A DNA stretch of 32,156 nt from Rhodanobacter sp. (GCA_027450005.1 DAIDKO010000007.1:1-32156); one strand, 5' to 3'; positions 22,929-30,725 are shown, numbered from the stretch's first letter. The notes: generated from the sequence alone by a model not told the origin. Made by a program: numbers and translations.

Positions 22929-22942
22929 TGACAACGTTGTCA
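22929..22942. promoter_or_regulatory. Palindromic LacI-type operator candidate
   Basis: TGACAACGTTGTCA is a perfect 14-bp palindrome with a central CG, the usual style of LacI-family operators. It also contains TTGACA-like -35 hexamers facing both ways (TTGACA read on the minus strand, TTGTCA on the plus), so a bound repressor would block promoters on both sides. The LacI-family gene at the end of the plus-strand unit is the obvious candidate regulator. From memory it resembles the NagR sites of Xanthomonadales GlcNAc regulons; I could not check this. Confidence 0.65.
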
Positions 22943-23248
22943 AGTGGATGTCCGGAAATTTTCATAAGGGCTCCCCCGAACTGCAACATGACTCGTGGCA
23001 GGGGACCAACTCCGGACAACCGCAAGACCCGGGCACCCGTCCCCACACAACACGATGGCCGGCAAAGGCCGCGTGGCAGGCCGATTCATCGACGGGATCA
23101 TCGTCCTGCTGGCGAACAAGCCTTTGCTGCCCAACCCGGCCGTCCGGGGCGGCGCACCTCGTCCGTACGCTGGCGCAGCTCCGCTACCGCCGCCGCGGCA
23201 CCCTGCGCATCGCAATGCGACGGCGCGCGGGCCTGGCGTACGCACCAG

Positions 23249-23278
23249 TTGACAACGATGGACTTTGCGGCCAATAAA
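23249..23278 (+). promoter_or_regulatory. Candidate promoter and operator half-site upstream of the MFS gene
   Basis: TTGACA (23249-23254) is followed after 17-18 bases by CAATAA/AATAAA (23272-23278), a fair sigma-70 layout about 60 bases before the MFS start codon. TGACAACG at 23250-23257 matches one arm and the centre of the upstream palindrome TGACAACGTTGTCA. The second arm (ATGGAC) is poor, so repressor binding is less certain than at 22929. Confidence 0.45.
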
Positions 23279-23336
23279 GGAGCTTCGGCGGCCCGCAGGC
23301 GTCGCCCTGCACACGCGTCTTCACGGGGAGAAACTC

Positions 23337-24620
23337 ATGGCAAGCACGCAGGCGGCCGCGCCGTCCGAACGCTCCTACATCGGGCCGATGATGATGATCG
23401 GCGTGCTGTTCTTCATCATGGGTTTCTTCACGTGGCTCAATGGGCCGCTGACGATCTTCGTGAAACTGGCTTTCAGCCTGGACGACGTCAGCGCCTTCCT
23501 GATCCCGGTCGCGTTCTACTTGTCGTACTTCGTGCTGGCACTGCCGTCGGCGGCGATCCTCAAGCGCACCGGCATGAAGCGCGGCATGGCGCTCGGGCTG
23601 TTCGTGATGGCGATCGGCGCGGTGATGTTCGGCGAGCTCATCAACCTGCGCAATTACCACGGCGCGCTGGTGGGCTTGTTCGTGATCGGTGCCGGCCTGT
23701 CCCTGCTGCAGACCTCGTCCAATCCCTACATCAGCATCCTGGGCCCGATCGACAGCGCGGCGCAGCGCATCGCCTTCATGGGCATCTGCAACAAGTTCGC
23801 CGGTTTCCTCGCCCCGCTGGTGTTCGGCGCGCTGGTGCTCAGCGGCATCGACACGCTCGACCAGCAGGTGAAGGCCGCGCCCAGCCTCGCGGCGCGTGAC
23901 GCCTTGCTCAACGGCTTCGCCGCGCGCGTCTACGCGCCGTACATGGCGATGGCCGCGGTACTGGTGGTGCTGGCGATCTGGGTCGTGCGCTCGGCCTTGC
24001 CGGAGATCAAGCCGGCGGGCGCGAACGACGAGCACGCGATCGGCCACACTGGCCGCAGCATCTTCAGCTTCCCGCACCTGTGGCTGGGCGTGCTGTGCCT
24101 GTTCGTGTACGTCGGCGTGGAGGTGATGGCCGGCGACGCCATCGGCATCTACGGCCAGGGCCTGCGCCTGCCGCTGGACGCCACCAAGCATTTCACCGCC
24201 TACACCATGTTCGCCATGCTGATGGGTTACGTCGTCGGACTGGCGCTGATCCCGCGCGTCGTCTCGCAGCAACGCTACCTCGCGGTATCGGCGGTGCTGG
24301 GCGTGCTGCTCACGGTGGGCGCCTATGTGACGAGTGGTTACGCCTCGGTGGCTTTCGTGGCCGCGCTGGGCTTCGCCAACGCGATGATGTGGCCGGCGAT
24401 CTTTCCACTGGCGATCAAGGGCCTGGGCAGCCATACCGAGGTGGGCTCGGCCTTCCTGATCATGGGCATCGTCGGCGGCGCGCTGATCCCGCAGGTGTTC
24501 GTGCACCTCAAGGAGGCGATCAATTTCCAGCTGGCGTTCCTGCTGGTGATCGTGCCGTGCTACCTCTACATCCTCTACTACGGTCTGCGCGGCCATCGTG
24601 TCGGCCAGTACGCAGGCTGA
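23337..24620 (+). CDS. FHS-family sugar MFS permease (NagP/GluP-like)
   Basis: 427 residues with about 12 membrane segments. ATG 23337 has GGGGAG six bases upstream. The N-terminus IGPMMMIGVLFFIMGFFTWLNGPLTIFVKLAF, the loop ILKRTGMKRGM between TM2 and TM3, LLQTSSNPYISILGP and GICNKFAGFLAPLVFG are typical of the fucose/glucose-galactose/GlcNAc proton symporter family. The second half has VYVGVEVMAGDAIGIYGQGL and ALGFANAMMWPAIFPLAIKGLG, also family signatures. It sits in the inner membrane and would import the monosaccharide made by the periplasmic GH20 enzyme. It starts the plus-strand unit with the LacI-family gene and is divergent from the kinase and receptor. GlcNAc is inferred as substrate from neighbours; glucose or another hexose is possible. 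Confidence 0.9.
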   Translation: MASTQAAAPSERSYIGPMMMIGVLFFIMGFFTWLNGPLTIFVKLAFSLDDVSAFLIPVAFYLSYFVLALPSAAILKRTGMKRGMALGLFVMAIGAVMFGELINLRNYHGALVGLFVIGAGLSLLQTSSNPYISILGPIDSAAQRIAFMGICNKFAGFLAPLVFGALVLSGIDTLDQQVKAAPSLAARDALLNGFAARVYAPYMAMAAVLVVLAIWVVRSALPEIKPAGANDEHAIGHTGRSIFSFPHLWLGVLCLFVYVGVEVMAGDAIGIYGQGLRLPLDATKHFTAYTMFAMLMGYVVGLALIPRVVSQQRYLAVSAVLGVLLTVGAYVTSGYASVAFVAALGFANAMMWPAIFPLAIKGLGSHTEVGSAFLIMGIVGGALIPQVFVHLKEAINFQLAFLLVIVPCYLYILYYGLRGHRVGQYAG

Positions 24621-24693
24621 GCGCGCGTGCCGCATGCACGAAGCCGTCCGCTAGACTATGTCGGGTTGCGGTGCGGCCAGATGGCCACGCCGC

Positions 24694-25773
24694 ATGCTCC
24701 TTCCTTCCATTGAGGCCACGCGTTTGCGCAGCGCCACCATCAAGGACGTAGCCGAGCAGGCGGGCGTATCGCTCAAGACTGTCTCGCGCGTCATCAACAA
24801 CGAACCTTCGGTGCACGCGCGCACCCGCGAAAAGGTGCAGCGCGCGATCGAGGCGCTGGATTATCGGCCCGACCCGTCCGCGCGCAGCCTGCGAAGCACT
24901 CGCGCCTACGCGGTAGGGCTGGTCTACGACAACCCCAACGCGCACTACGTCATCAGCCTTCAGAGCGGCGTCCTGGCGGCATGCCGCGCCAACGGCTACG
25001 GCCTGCAGATCCATCCCTGCGACTCCACCTCGCCCCGGCTGGCCGACGAACTGGTGTCCCTGGCGGCACAGGCGCGACTGGCCGGCATGGTGCTGGCGCC
25101 ACCGATGTCGGAGCAGCCCGAACTGATCCGCAAGCTGGCGGCGGCGAGGATCCCGTTCATGCGCATCATCTCGGCGCGCAAGGACCCGCAAGACGGCTAT
25201 CCCTGCGTCTACGTGGACGACCGCGATGCGGCCTACGCGATCACCGAACACCTGATCCAGCTTGGGCACACCCGCATCGGCTTCCTGTGGGGTGGCCGCG
25301 ATCACCGCTCCAGCCCGGAACGCTACCAGGGCTACGAGGATGCGCTGAAAGATTACGGGATCCCGCTGGACCGCAAGCTGATCCTACCTGGCGACTACTC
25401 CTTCGACGACGGCTTCCGCGGTGCACGCAAGCTGCTGGCGCTGAAGGACCGGCCCACCGCGATCTTCGGCTCCAACGACGAGATCGCCGCCGGCGTGCTG
25501 GCCGCCGCGCATTCCAGCGGCATCAGCGTGCCGTGGGAACTGTCGATCGCCGGCTTCGAGGACAGCCCGTTCTCCAAGCAATCCTGGCCTGCGCTCACCA
25601 CCGCGCGCCAGGCCACCGAGGAAATCGCCCGCCACGCCGCGCAACGGCTGATCGGCAACCTGCAGCGGGCTGCCAACGGCGAGCCGCTGGAGGAGGGCAA
25701 CGAGGGCTTCAGCCCGGAGCTGGTGGTGCGCGGCTCCACCGCGCCGCTGCGCGGGACCCCGGTCAAGCGCTGA
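24694..25773 (+). CDS. LacI-family transcriptional regulator of the sugar locus
   Basis: 359 residues from ATG 24694. An in-frame ATG at 24658 and a TTG at 24724 (GAGG eight bases upstream, giving LRSATIKDVA) are alternatives, and the TTG gives the tightest fit to usual LacI N-termini. The helix-turn-helix is TIKDVAEQAGVSLKTVSRVINN, with the hinge helix YRPDPSARSLRS. The periplasmic-binding-protein-like core follows: YAVGLVYDNPNAHYVISLQSGVL, MVLAPPMSEQPEL, VYVDDRDAAYAITEHLIQLGHTRIGFLWG, AIFGSNDEIAAGVLAAAHSSGISVPWELSIAGFEDSPFS. Members bind palindromic operators with a central CG and release or bind on sugar sensing. The palindrome TGACAACGTTGTCA upstream of the unit is the likely target. The gene follows the MFS permease after 73 bases and is probably co-transcribed. 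It may correspond to NagR-type regulators; this is inference from context. Confidence 0.9.
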   Translation: MLLPSIEATRLRSATIKDVAEQAGVSLKTVSRVINNEPSVHARTREKVQRAIEALDYRPDPSARSLRSTRAYAVGLVYDNPNAHYVISLQSGVLAACRANGYGLQIHPCDSTSPRLADELVSLAAQARLAGMVLAPPMSEQPELIRKLAAARIPFMRIISARKDPQDGYPCVYVDDRDAAYAITEHLIQLGHTRIGFLWGGRDHRSSPERYQGYEDALKDYGIPLDRKLILPGDYSFDDGFRGARKLLALKDRPTAIFGSNDEIAAGVLAAAHSSGISVPWELSIAGFEDSPFSKQSWPALTTARQATEEIARHAAQRLIGNLQRAANGEPLEEGNEGFSPELVVRGSTAPLRGTPVKR

Positions 25774-25893
25774 GGCGCGCGCCGGCCCCCGGCGCCGTGC
25801 CATCGCCGGATGGCGGAACCGGCCGGCTTGCGGCGGCGGCAGGCTTTGCGCATGCTGCGCCGACGCCATGGCCAGCCGCACAACCCCCCGCCG

Positions 25894-27399
25894 ATGACTG
25901 CCATGAACCGGCAGACAGCCCTGCGCTATGCCCTCGCACTGGCGGTCCTGCCGGCGCTGCTGGCGGCTGGCCTGTGGATCGCACCGCTGTTGGTGGACCA
26001 CTGGTCGTACCACCTGCAGTTCCTGATCGCGCTGGCCACCACCGCCTGGTGCGTGCGGCTGGTGTTCCGCTCCAGCTATCCGCGCCCGCTGATCGTGGCG
26101 CTGACGGCCAGCCTCGCCATGTGGACGCTCGGCGGGGCGACGCTGCTGGTGCAGATCGACTGGCAGCACTCGCTGGTGGACATCACGAACTACACCTACC
26201 TGTTGTTCGTCGGCTACAGCATCCCACTGCTCTACGGAGCGGCCACCTATGGCGACCCGCATCCGTCACGCTTGCAGCGCGCGATGGACGCATTGCTGCT
26301 GACCCTGCTGGGCCTGCTTTACTGGATCAGCATCATTGACAGGCTGGATGCGCACGGCAGCATCAGCGCCGACGGCCTGTGGTACGCGCAGCACGCGCTC
26401 GACGCGGTGAACGTTTTCATGGCGCTGGCGCACACGATCCGCTGGCTGACCGCGGACCCGGGGGCCACGCGGCGGTTCTTCCGCATCACCAGCGTGTTCC
26501 TGCTGGGCTACGCGGCGTGCATCGGCATCCACAACCATTTCGACATGCATGACGTGGGCGTCGGCTTCATGAGCAGGCTAGGCGACGTGCTGCCGCCGCT
26601 GCCCTTCGTCGGGCTGGCGCTGATGCTACATCATGGCCGCAACCTCCCTGCGGACGACGATACCGCGGGTAGCGGCGTGTTGCAGCGGGTGTTGCCGGGC
26701 GTGGGCCCGATCCTGTTCCTGCTGGCGATCTTCGCGGTGGGCGTGAGCATCGACGACCGCCACACCTACCAGGTGCTGACGATCGTGGGGCTGGCGATGG
26801 TGGCCTACATCGTGCGCAGCGTGCAGGTGCAGTACCGCTACCTGCAGGCGCAGGACCGGCTGCAGGGCATGGCCTCGGCGCTGGAGCGGCTGTCCTACAA
26901 CGACGCCCTCACCGACCTGCCCAACCGCCGCGCGTTCGACCGCGCGTTCGCGCGGGAATGGGCGTCGGCGATGCGCACGCCAGAGAGCATGAGCCTGCTG
27001 ATGATCGACATCGATCGGTTCAAGGACTACAACGACCTGTTCGGCCACCAGGCCGGCGACCACTGCCTGCGCGCCGTGGCACGCCTGATCGCCGGCACGC
27101 TGCACCGGCCTTCGGACTTCTGTGGCCGCTACGGCGGCGAGGAATTCGTCATCCTGCTGCCCGCCACGCCGCTGCAGGGGGCGGAAGTGGTGGCCGGCCG
27201 CATCATCGAGCGCATCCACACCGCGAACCTGCCGCACCGCCAGGGCATCGACGGCCGCGTGACCGTGAGCATCGGCGTTTCCGAACGCCACGCGATCGAC
27301 CTGCACGCCGATGCGCTGCTGGAACGCGCGGACCGCAACCTCTATCGCGCCAAGGGCCTCGGCCGTCATCGCTGGGACGCGGGCGACAGCGAAACCTGA
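25894..27399 (+). CDS. Membrane-bound diguanylate cyclase (GGDEF)
   Basis: 501 residues from ATG 25894 (ATG 25903 is equally possible; neither has a clear ribosome site). About eight hydrophobic segments fill residues 10-330, for example ALALAVLPALLAAGLWI, LQFLIALATTAWCVRLV, TYLLFVGYSIPLLYG, LLLTLLGLLYWISII and ILFLLAIFAVGVSI. A short coiled linker (QVQYRYLQAQDRLQGMASALERL) leads to the GGDEF domain at about 335-495: DALTDLPNRRAFDRAF, MIDIDRFKDYNDLFGHQAGD, CGRYGGEEFVILLP with the active-site motif GGEEF at 414-418, and TVSIGVSERH. RPSD lies five residues before GGEEF and fits the product-inhibition I-site RxxD. All residues needed for making cyclic di-GMP from two GTP appear intact. The membrane sensor is not one I can name. 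It lies downstream of the sugar regulator with a 120-base gap and its own likely promoter. The signal sensed is unknown. Confidence 0.92.
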   Translation: MTAMNRQTALRYALALAVLPALLAAGLWIAPLLVDHWSYHLQFLIALATTAWCVRLVFRSSYPRPLIVALTASLAMWTLGGATLLVQIDWQHSLVDITNYTYLLFVGYSIPLLYGAATYGDPHPSRLQRAMDALLLTLLGLLYWISIIDRLDAHGSISADGLWYAQHALDAVNVFMALAHTIRWLTADPGATRRFFRITSVFLLGYAACIGIHNHFDMHDVGVGFMSRLGDVLPPLPFVGLALMLHHGRNLPADDDTAGSGVLQRVLPGVGPILFLLAIFAVGVSIDDRHTYQVLTIVGLAMVAYIVRSVQVQYRYLQAQDRLQGMASALERLSYNDALTDLPNRRAFDRAFAREWASAMRTPESMSLLMIDIDRFKDYNDLFGHQAGDHCLRAVARLIAGTLHRPSDFCGRYGGEEFVILLPATPLQGAEVVAGRIIERIHTANLPHRQGIDGRVTVSIGVSERHAIDLHADALLERADRNLYRAKGLGRHRWDAGDSET

Positions 27400-27423
27400 A
27401 TGGCACGAGCCCACGCGGAGGGG

Positions 27424-27963
27424 TTACGGCGTTTGCGCCAGCCGTTGTACGGCGCTGCTGAAGCGCATCGGCAGGTCGCCGCTGAAACCCTCCGGATACC
27501 CATCGGGCACCGCGAAGCGCCAGCGCAGCACGGTGGCCAGCGCGTGCGCGTCGAGCACGGGATCGCCGCTGGATTCGGACAGCGTCGCGCTGGCGACGCG
27601 GCCGTTGCCGTCGACGACCAGGTGCAGCAGCACCCGCCCCTGCAGATGGCCTTCCATCTGCGACCATGAGGTCGACAGCTGCGGCATGGACACTGGCACC
27701 AGTTCCGGCGGGTGCAGTGCCGGTGCGGCCTGCGCCAGCGGCGCCATGGCCGGCAGCGAGGCGCGCGGCGTTTGCACCATCCGGTGCGCCACGCGCGCGT
27801 GGCGCCGCGGCTCGGCATGGCTTCGCGGCGCCGGCGCGAAGCCCGCCACGCGCTCGCTGGGGCCGGCCCAGCCGGCATTTAATCCGCTAAGCCATTGCGT
27901 GCCGGCAATGCCGACGGCCAGGGCGAGCAGGCTCAGGCTGGTGGTGGTGCGCAGACGCAACAT
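27424..27963 (-). CDS. Small TonB-family C-terminal domain protein
   Basis: 179 residues from ATG 27963 (AAAGG four bases upstream; the ATG at 27981 would add six residues before it). One N-terminal membrane anchor at about 8-25 (TSLSLLALAVGIAGTQWL) is followed by a basic, Ala/Pro/His-rich linker of about 75 residues and a TonB C-terminal fold at 105-179: LQGRVLLHLVVDGNGRVASATLSESSGDPVLDAHALATVLRWRFAVP. This domain contacts TonB boxes of outer-membrane receptors or occurs in stand-alone envelope proteins. The linker is shorter and less Pro-Lys/Pro-Glu rich than in classical TonB, and no exbB or exbD is nearby, so an accessory or specialised TonB is likely. It converges with the diguanylate cyclase gene (24 bases between stops). 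Confidence 0.8.
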   Translation of the reverse strand: MLRLRTTTSLSLLALAVGIAGTQWLSGLNAGWAGPSERVAGFAPAPRSHAEPRRHARVAHRMVQTPRASLPAMAPLAQAAPALHPPELVPVSMPQLSTSWSQMEGHLQGRVLLHLVVDGNGRVASATLSESSGDPVLDAHALATVLRWRFAVPDGYPEGFSGDLPMRFSSAVQRLAQTP

Positions 27964-28003
27964 GCGGCCTTTATGCCCCAATCCGCTCGAATCGCGGCTG
28001 AAG

Positions 28004-29287
28004 CTAGCGTTCGAGGATTGCGGTGACGCCCATGCCGCCCGCGGTGCAGATCGAGATCAGGCCGCGGCCCGAGCCTTTCTGCTCCAGTAGCTTCGCCAGC
28101 GTCGCGATGATGCGCGCGCCGGTGGCGGCGAACGGATGGCCGGTGGCGAGGCTGGAGCCGTGCACGTTGAGCCTGGTGGTGTCGATCGCACCCAACGGCG
28201 CATCCAGCCCCAGCCGGTTCTTGCAGTAATCCGCGCTTTCCCATGCGCGCAGCGTGCACAGCACCTGCGCCGCGAAGGCCTCATGGATTTCGTAGAAATC
28301 GAAGTCCTGCAGGGCGAGGCCGTTGCGCCTGAGCAGGCGCGGCACCGCCACCGTGGGCGCCATCAGCAAACCTTCGCCGTGCACGAAATCCACCGCGGCC
28401 ACCTCGGCGTCGCGGAACCAGGCCTGCACCTTGAGGCCACGCTGCGCCGCCCAATCCTCGCTGGCCAGCAGCACCGCGGCGGCGCCGTCGGAGAGGCCGG
28501 TGGAGTTGCCTGCGGTAAGCGTGCCCTGCCCCGAAGTCGTGTCGAACGCGGGCTTGAGCGCCGCGAGTTTTTCCAGCGTGGTGTCAGAGCGCAGGAAGCC
28601 GTCGCGCGCCAGGCCGCGGAACGGCACGATCAGGTCGCCGAAGAAACCGGCGTCGTAGGCCGCGGCGAGCTTGCGGTGGCTGTCCAGCGCGAGTCGATCC
28701 TGCGCTTCGCGGGTGACCTGCCAATGCTTCGCCATCTGCTCGCAGTGGTCGCCCATCGACTTGCCGGTGCGCGGCTCGGCCACGCCGGGGAAGGAAGGCT
28801 TGAACTCCCTCAGCGAGACGCGGTGCAGCGCCAACTTGAGCTTGTCCAGCGTCGTCCTGGCGCGGTTGACCGCCAGCAGGCGCTTGCGCAGGCGCGTGCC
28901 GAACACGATGGGCACGTCGCTGGTGGTATCCGAACCGGCGGCGATGCCGACGTCGATCTGGCCGCAAGCGATCTTGTTCGCCACGACGATCGCGTTGTCC
29001 AGCGAGGTGCCACAAGCGCGCGCGGTGGTGATGCCCGGCGTGGTGGGGGCGAGGCCGGAGGAGAGCAGCGCCTCACGCGCGAGGTTCCAGTCCGAGGCGT
29101 GCTTGATCACCGCGCCCAGCGCCACCTCGCCCAGTTCCACGCCGTGCAGGCCGTAGCGCTCGACCAGCGCTCCCAGCACCTTCACCGACATGCCGAAATT
29201 GCCCACATCGGCATACGCCGTGTTGTTGCGACAGAACGGGATCCGCACACCGCCGATCACACCCACGCGCCGCTGCATCTGTTCCAT
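28004..29287 (-). CDS. fadI: FadI-like acetyl-CoA C-acyltransferase (thiolase)
   Basis: 427 residues from ATG 29287. The second Met, four codons on, and an upstream in-frame TTG are alternatives. Thiolase catalytic residues are all present: Cys92 in TTARACGTSLDNA, His335 in YEIHEAFAAQ, His384 in ATGHPFAATGAR and Cys414 in SICTAGGMG. The middle segment (VNRARTTLDKLKLALHRVSLREFKPSFPGVAEP followed by TGKSMGDHCEQMAKHW) matches the long-loop FadI / trifunctional-enzyme beta-subunit branch rather than short biosynthetic thiolases. Reaction: CoA-dependent cleavage of 3-ketoacyl-CoA in beta-oxidation, reversible. FadI normally works with FadJ, which is not in this window. The gene is monocistronic here and divergent from the unknown gene at 29459. 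The symbol is by resemblance and less sure than the family. Confidence 0.85.
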   Translation of the reverse strand: MEQMQRRVGVIGGVRIPFCRNNTAYADVGNFGMSVKVLGALVERYGLHGVELGEVALGAVIKHASDWNLAREALLSSGLAPTTPGITTARACGTSLDNAIVVANKIACGQIDVGIAAGSDTTSDVPIVFGTRLRKRLLAVNRARTTLDKLKLALHRVSLREFKPSFPGVAEPRTGKSMGDHCEQMAKHWQVTREAQDRLALDSHRKLAAAYDAGFFGDLIVPFRGLARDGFLRSDTTLEKLAALKPAFDTTSGQGTLTAGNSTGLSDGAAAVLLASEDWAAQRGLKVQAWFRDAEVAAVDFVHGEGLLMAPTVAVPRLLRRNGLALQDFDFYEIHEAFAAQVLCTLRAWESADYCKNRLGLDAPLGAIDTTRLNVHGSSLATGHPFAATGARIIATLAKLLEQKGSGRGLISICTAGGMGVTAILER

Positions 29288-29325
29288 TCCAGGGAAATCC
29301 GCCAAAGCCTGCTGCAAGGCTAACC

Positions 29326-29358
29326 CGGCCTGCCGCGGTACGAAAGCGCGGCAGGCCG
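29326..29358. repeat. 12-bp perfect hairpin in the thiolase upstream region
   Basis: CGGCCTGCCGCG (29326-29337) and CGCGGCAGGCCG (29347-29358) are exact complements around a 9-base loop. It lies 39 bases upstream of the thiolase start in a divergent intergenic region, where a terminator is not expected. A REP-like repeat, an mRNA leader structure of the thiolase, or a protein-binding palindrome are options. Confidence 0.55.
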
Positions 29359-29420
29359 CACTGATGGCGCTTTGTTCACCGAATGCAGTCCCTGTCGCGT
29401 CCGGGCGACGGCAGCCCGCT

Positions 29421-29429
29421 TGCTAGAAT
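29421..29429 (+). promoter_or_regulatory. Extended -10 promoter candidate
   Basis: TGCTAGAAT is an extended -10 (TGn plus TAGAAT) placed 30 bases before the GTG start of the following gene. A clear -35 is not seen, which extended -10 promoters do not strictly require. Confidence 0.45.
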
Positions 29430-29458
29430 GGCGGTTCCCCCTCGCGGATTTCGTCGCC

Positions 29459-30592
29459 GTGGAAGCAATCCCACTGATCGCCCTGCCCATTGTGCTCGCC
29501 CTGGAACCCGTGGCCGGCACCACCTCGCGCGCGACGCTGAGCCGCGACGAGGCGGAGCAGCTGGCCGGCCTGGTCGCCGCCGACCTGCATGCACTGCTGC
29601 CGCAGGTGGCACAGGCCCGGCTGGCGCTGGCCGGTGCGCTGTTCGACCCGGTGGAGCTGCTGCGGCCCGGCTTTCCGGTGTGGTCCACGCTGGACGAGCT
29701 CGGCCGCCGCGTGCCTCGCGCCGGGGTGGCGCAGGTGGTGGCGTTCGGCAGCCACGAGGGCCGCATGCCGGCGCAACCCTTGGAGCCCGCGGCGCAGTTC
29801 GCCAACGGCCCGATGCGCCTGCTGCCGCTGTCGCTGCTGGCGCCCGAGGATCTGGCCGCGGAGCTGTCCGAACAGATCGAGGTGCAACTGGTCGGCCGCG
29901 GCGAAGCCGGCGAGCGCACTGCTGACTGGCTGATGCGCACGCTGGGCGTGCGGCTGGAACACGCGCGCTACCTTAGCCGTAACGACCTGATGGCGCTGAC
30001 CTGCGTGCAGTACGAACACGTCAACCTCGCGCCGCTTTGGAGCCTGCTGGAAGCGGCCCTGCTCACGCCGTACCGCGAGGAAAACGCGCTCAGCGCGCGC
30101 GGCCTGGCGCTGTGCTACGCGGATGGCCGCGTTCTGGCGCAGTCGCCCACCGCGTGGCTGGCCGCGCAAAGCGGCGACTCGGCGCAGCGCGCGCACGACT
30201 TCGCCGGCTTGGTGTTCGAGCTGCGCCAGTACGCGGCGCTGCTGGACGCACACACTCTGCCGCTGTGCCTGCAGTCCACGCCCGACGACGCGTCCGACGC
30301 CGGCTGGCTGCTGGAAACCCAGGCCGAGGCGGACCCGAGGCACGAGGCGCCGCAGCTGTACGCCCACGAAGCACCCGGCCTCGGCGTGGTGGCGGTCACC
30401 GTCGCGCAACCGGGCGAGGGCAGCAAGCTGCGCGTGCTCGCCCACGGCTTTCCGCTGCACCCGCGCTCGCTCGGCCCGCTGCTTGCCGCGCTCACCGACC
30501 GCTACGGCTGCGCCGCCGAACTGCAGGCGACCGGCCGCATCGTGTTGGACGAACGCGGCCAGCTCGCCGCGCCGGCCGCGTCGCTGCACTGA
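29459..30592 (+). CDS. Unrecognised acidic protein, about 377 residues
   Basis: GTG 29459 (MEAIPLIALPIVLALEP) is the likely start: it fits the promoter candidate 30 bases upstream, while the longer frame to 29372 would begin before that promoter. The ribosome site is weak. The protein is acidic and soluble, with no signal peptide or convincing membrane segment. Visible segments: RATLSRDEAEQLAGLVAADLHALLPQV, FDPVELLRPGFPVWSTLDELGRRVP, VVAFGSHEGRMPAQPLEP, MRLLPLSLLAPEDLAAELSEQIE, LVGRGEAGERTADWLMRTLGVRLEHARYLSRNDLMALTCVQYEHVNLAPLW in one run, and a C-terminal half with alternating helices and strands. The central residues E-H-A-R-Y-L-S-R-N-D-L look conserved in style, but I do not recognise the family. 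The third-position GC bias is high and the frame is clean, so it is a real gene. Its neighbours (thiolase, GNAT) give no clear function. Confidence 0.75.
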   Translation: MEAIPLIALPIVLALEPVAGTTSRATLSRDEAEQLAGLVAADLHALLPQVAQARLALAGALFDPVELLRPGFPVWSTLDELGRRVPRAGVAQVVAFGSHEGRMPAQPLEPAAQFANGPMRLLPLSLLAPEDLAAELSEQIEVQLVGRGEAGERTADWLMRTLGVRLEHARYLSRNDLMALTCVQYEHVNLAPLWSLLEAALLTPYREENALSARGLALCYADGRVLAQSPTAWLAAQSGDSAQRAHDFAGLVFELRQYAALLDAHTLPLCLQSTPDDASDAGWLLETQAEADPRHEAPQLYAHEAPGLGVVAVTVAQPGEGSKLRVLAHGFPLHPRSLGPLLAALTDRYGCAAELQATGRIVLDERGQLAAPAASLH

Positions 30593-30604
30593 GCGAGGGG
30601 CTGC

Positions 30605-30626
30605 GTCCGCTTTATCGAAAGCGGAC
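30605..30626. terminator. Hairpin after the unknown gene
   Basis: GTCCGCTTT-ATCG-AAAGCGGAC, a perfect 9-bp stem with a tetraloop, starts 12 bases after the TGA at 30592. No T run follows the stem on the plus strand. It lies between convergent genes and could serve both. Confidence 0.55.
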
Positions 30627-30725
30627 TGGCGCGGATGCGGGCAGGGCGCCGCGGGCGATGCCGCGATCCAGCCGGCCGACGGACCAGAGCCAGGCCTCCG
30701 GTGACAATTTCGGGCGAGGAATGCC

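Larger units (their letters stand above)
22834..23336. other. 503-base divergent intergenic control region of the sugar locus
   Basis: Separates the kinase (minus) from the MFS permease (plus). No convincing gene is seen in either direction: the short frames lack ribosome sites and recognisable protein sequence. It holds the palindrome at 22929-22942, a related half-site with TTGACA at 23249, and the ribosome sites of both flanking genes. The kinase-proximal 80 bases are very GC-rich, while 22950-22970 (GGAAATTTTCATAAG) is the most AT-rich part and could hold promoter -10 elements. Confidence 0.6.

Noticed and set aside
25799-25814. GCCATC-GCCG-GATGGC hairpin after the LacI-family gene as a terminator
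   Set aside because: The stem has only 6 bp and no T tract, in a very GC-rich region where such hairpins occur by chance.
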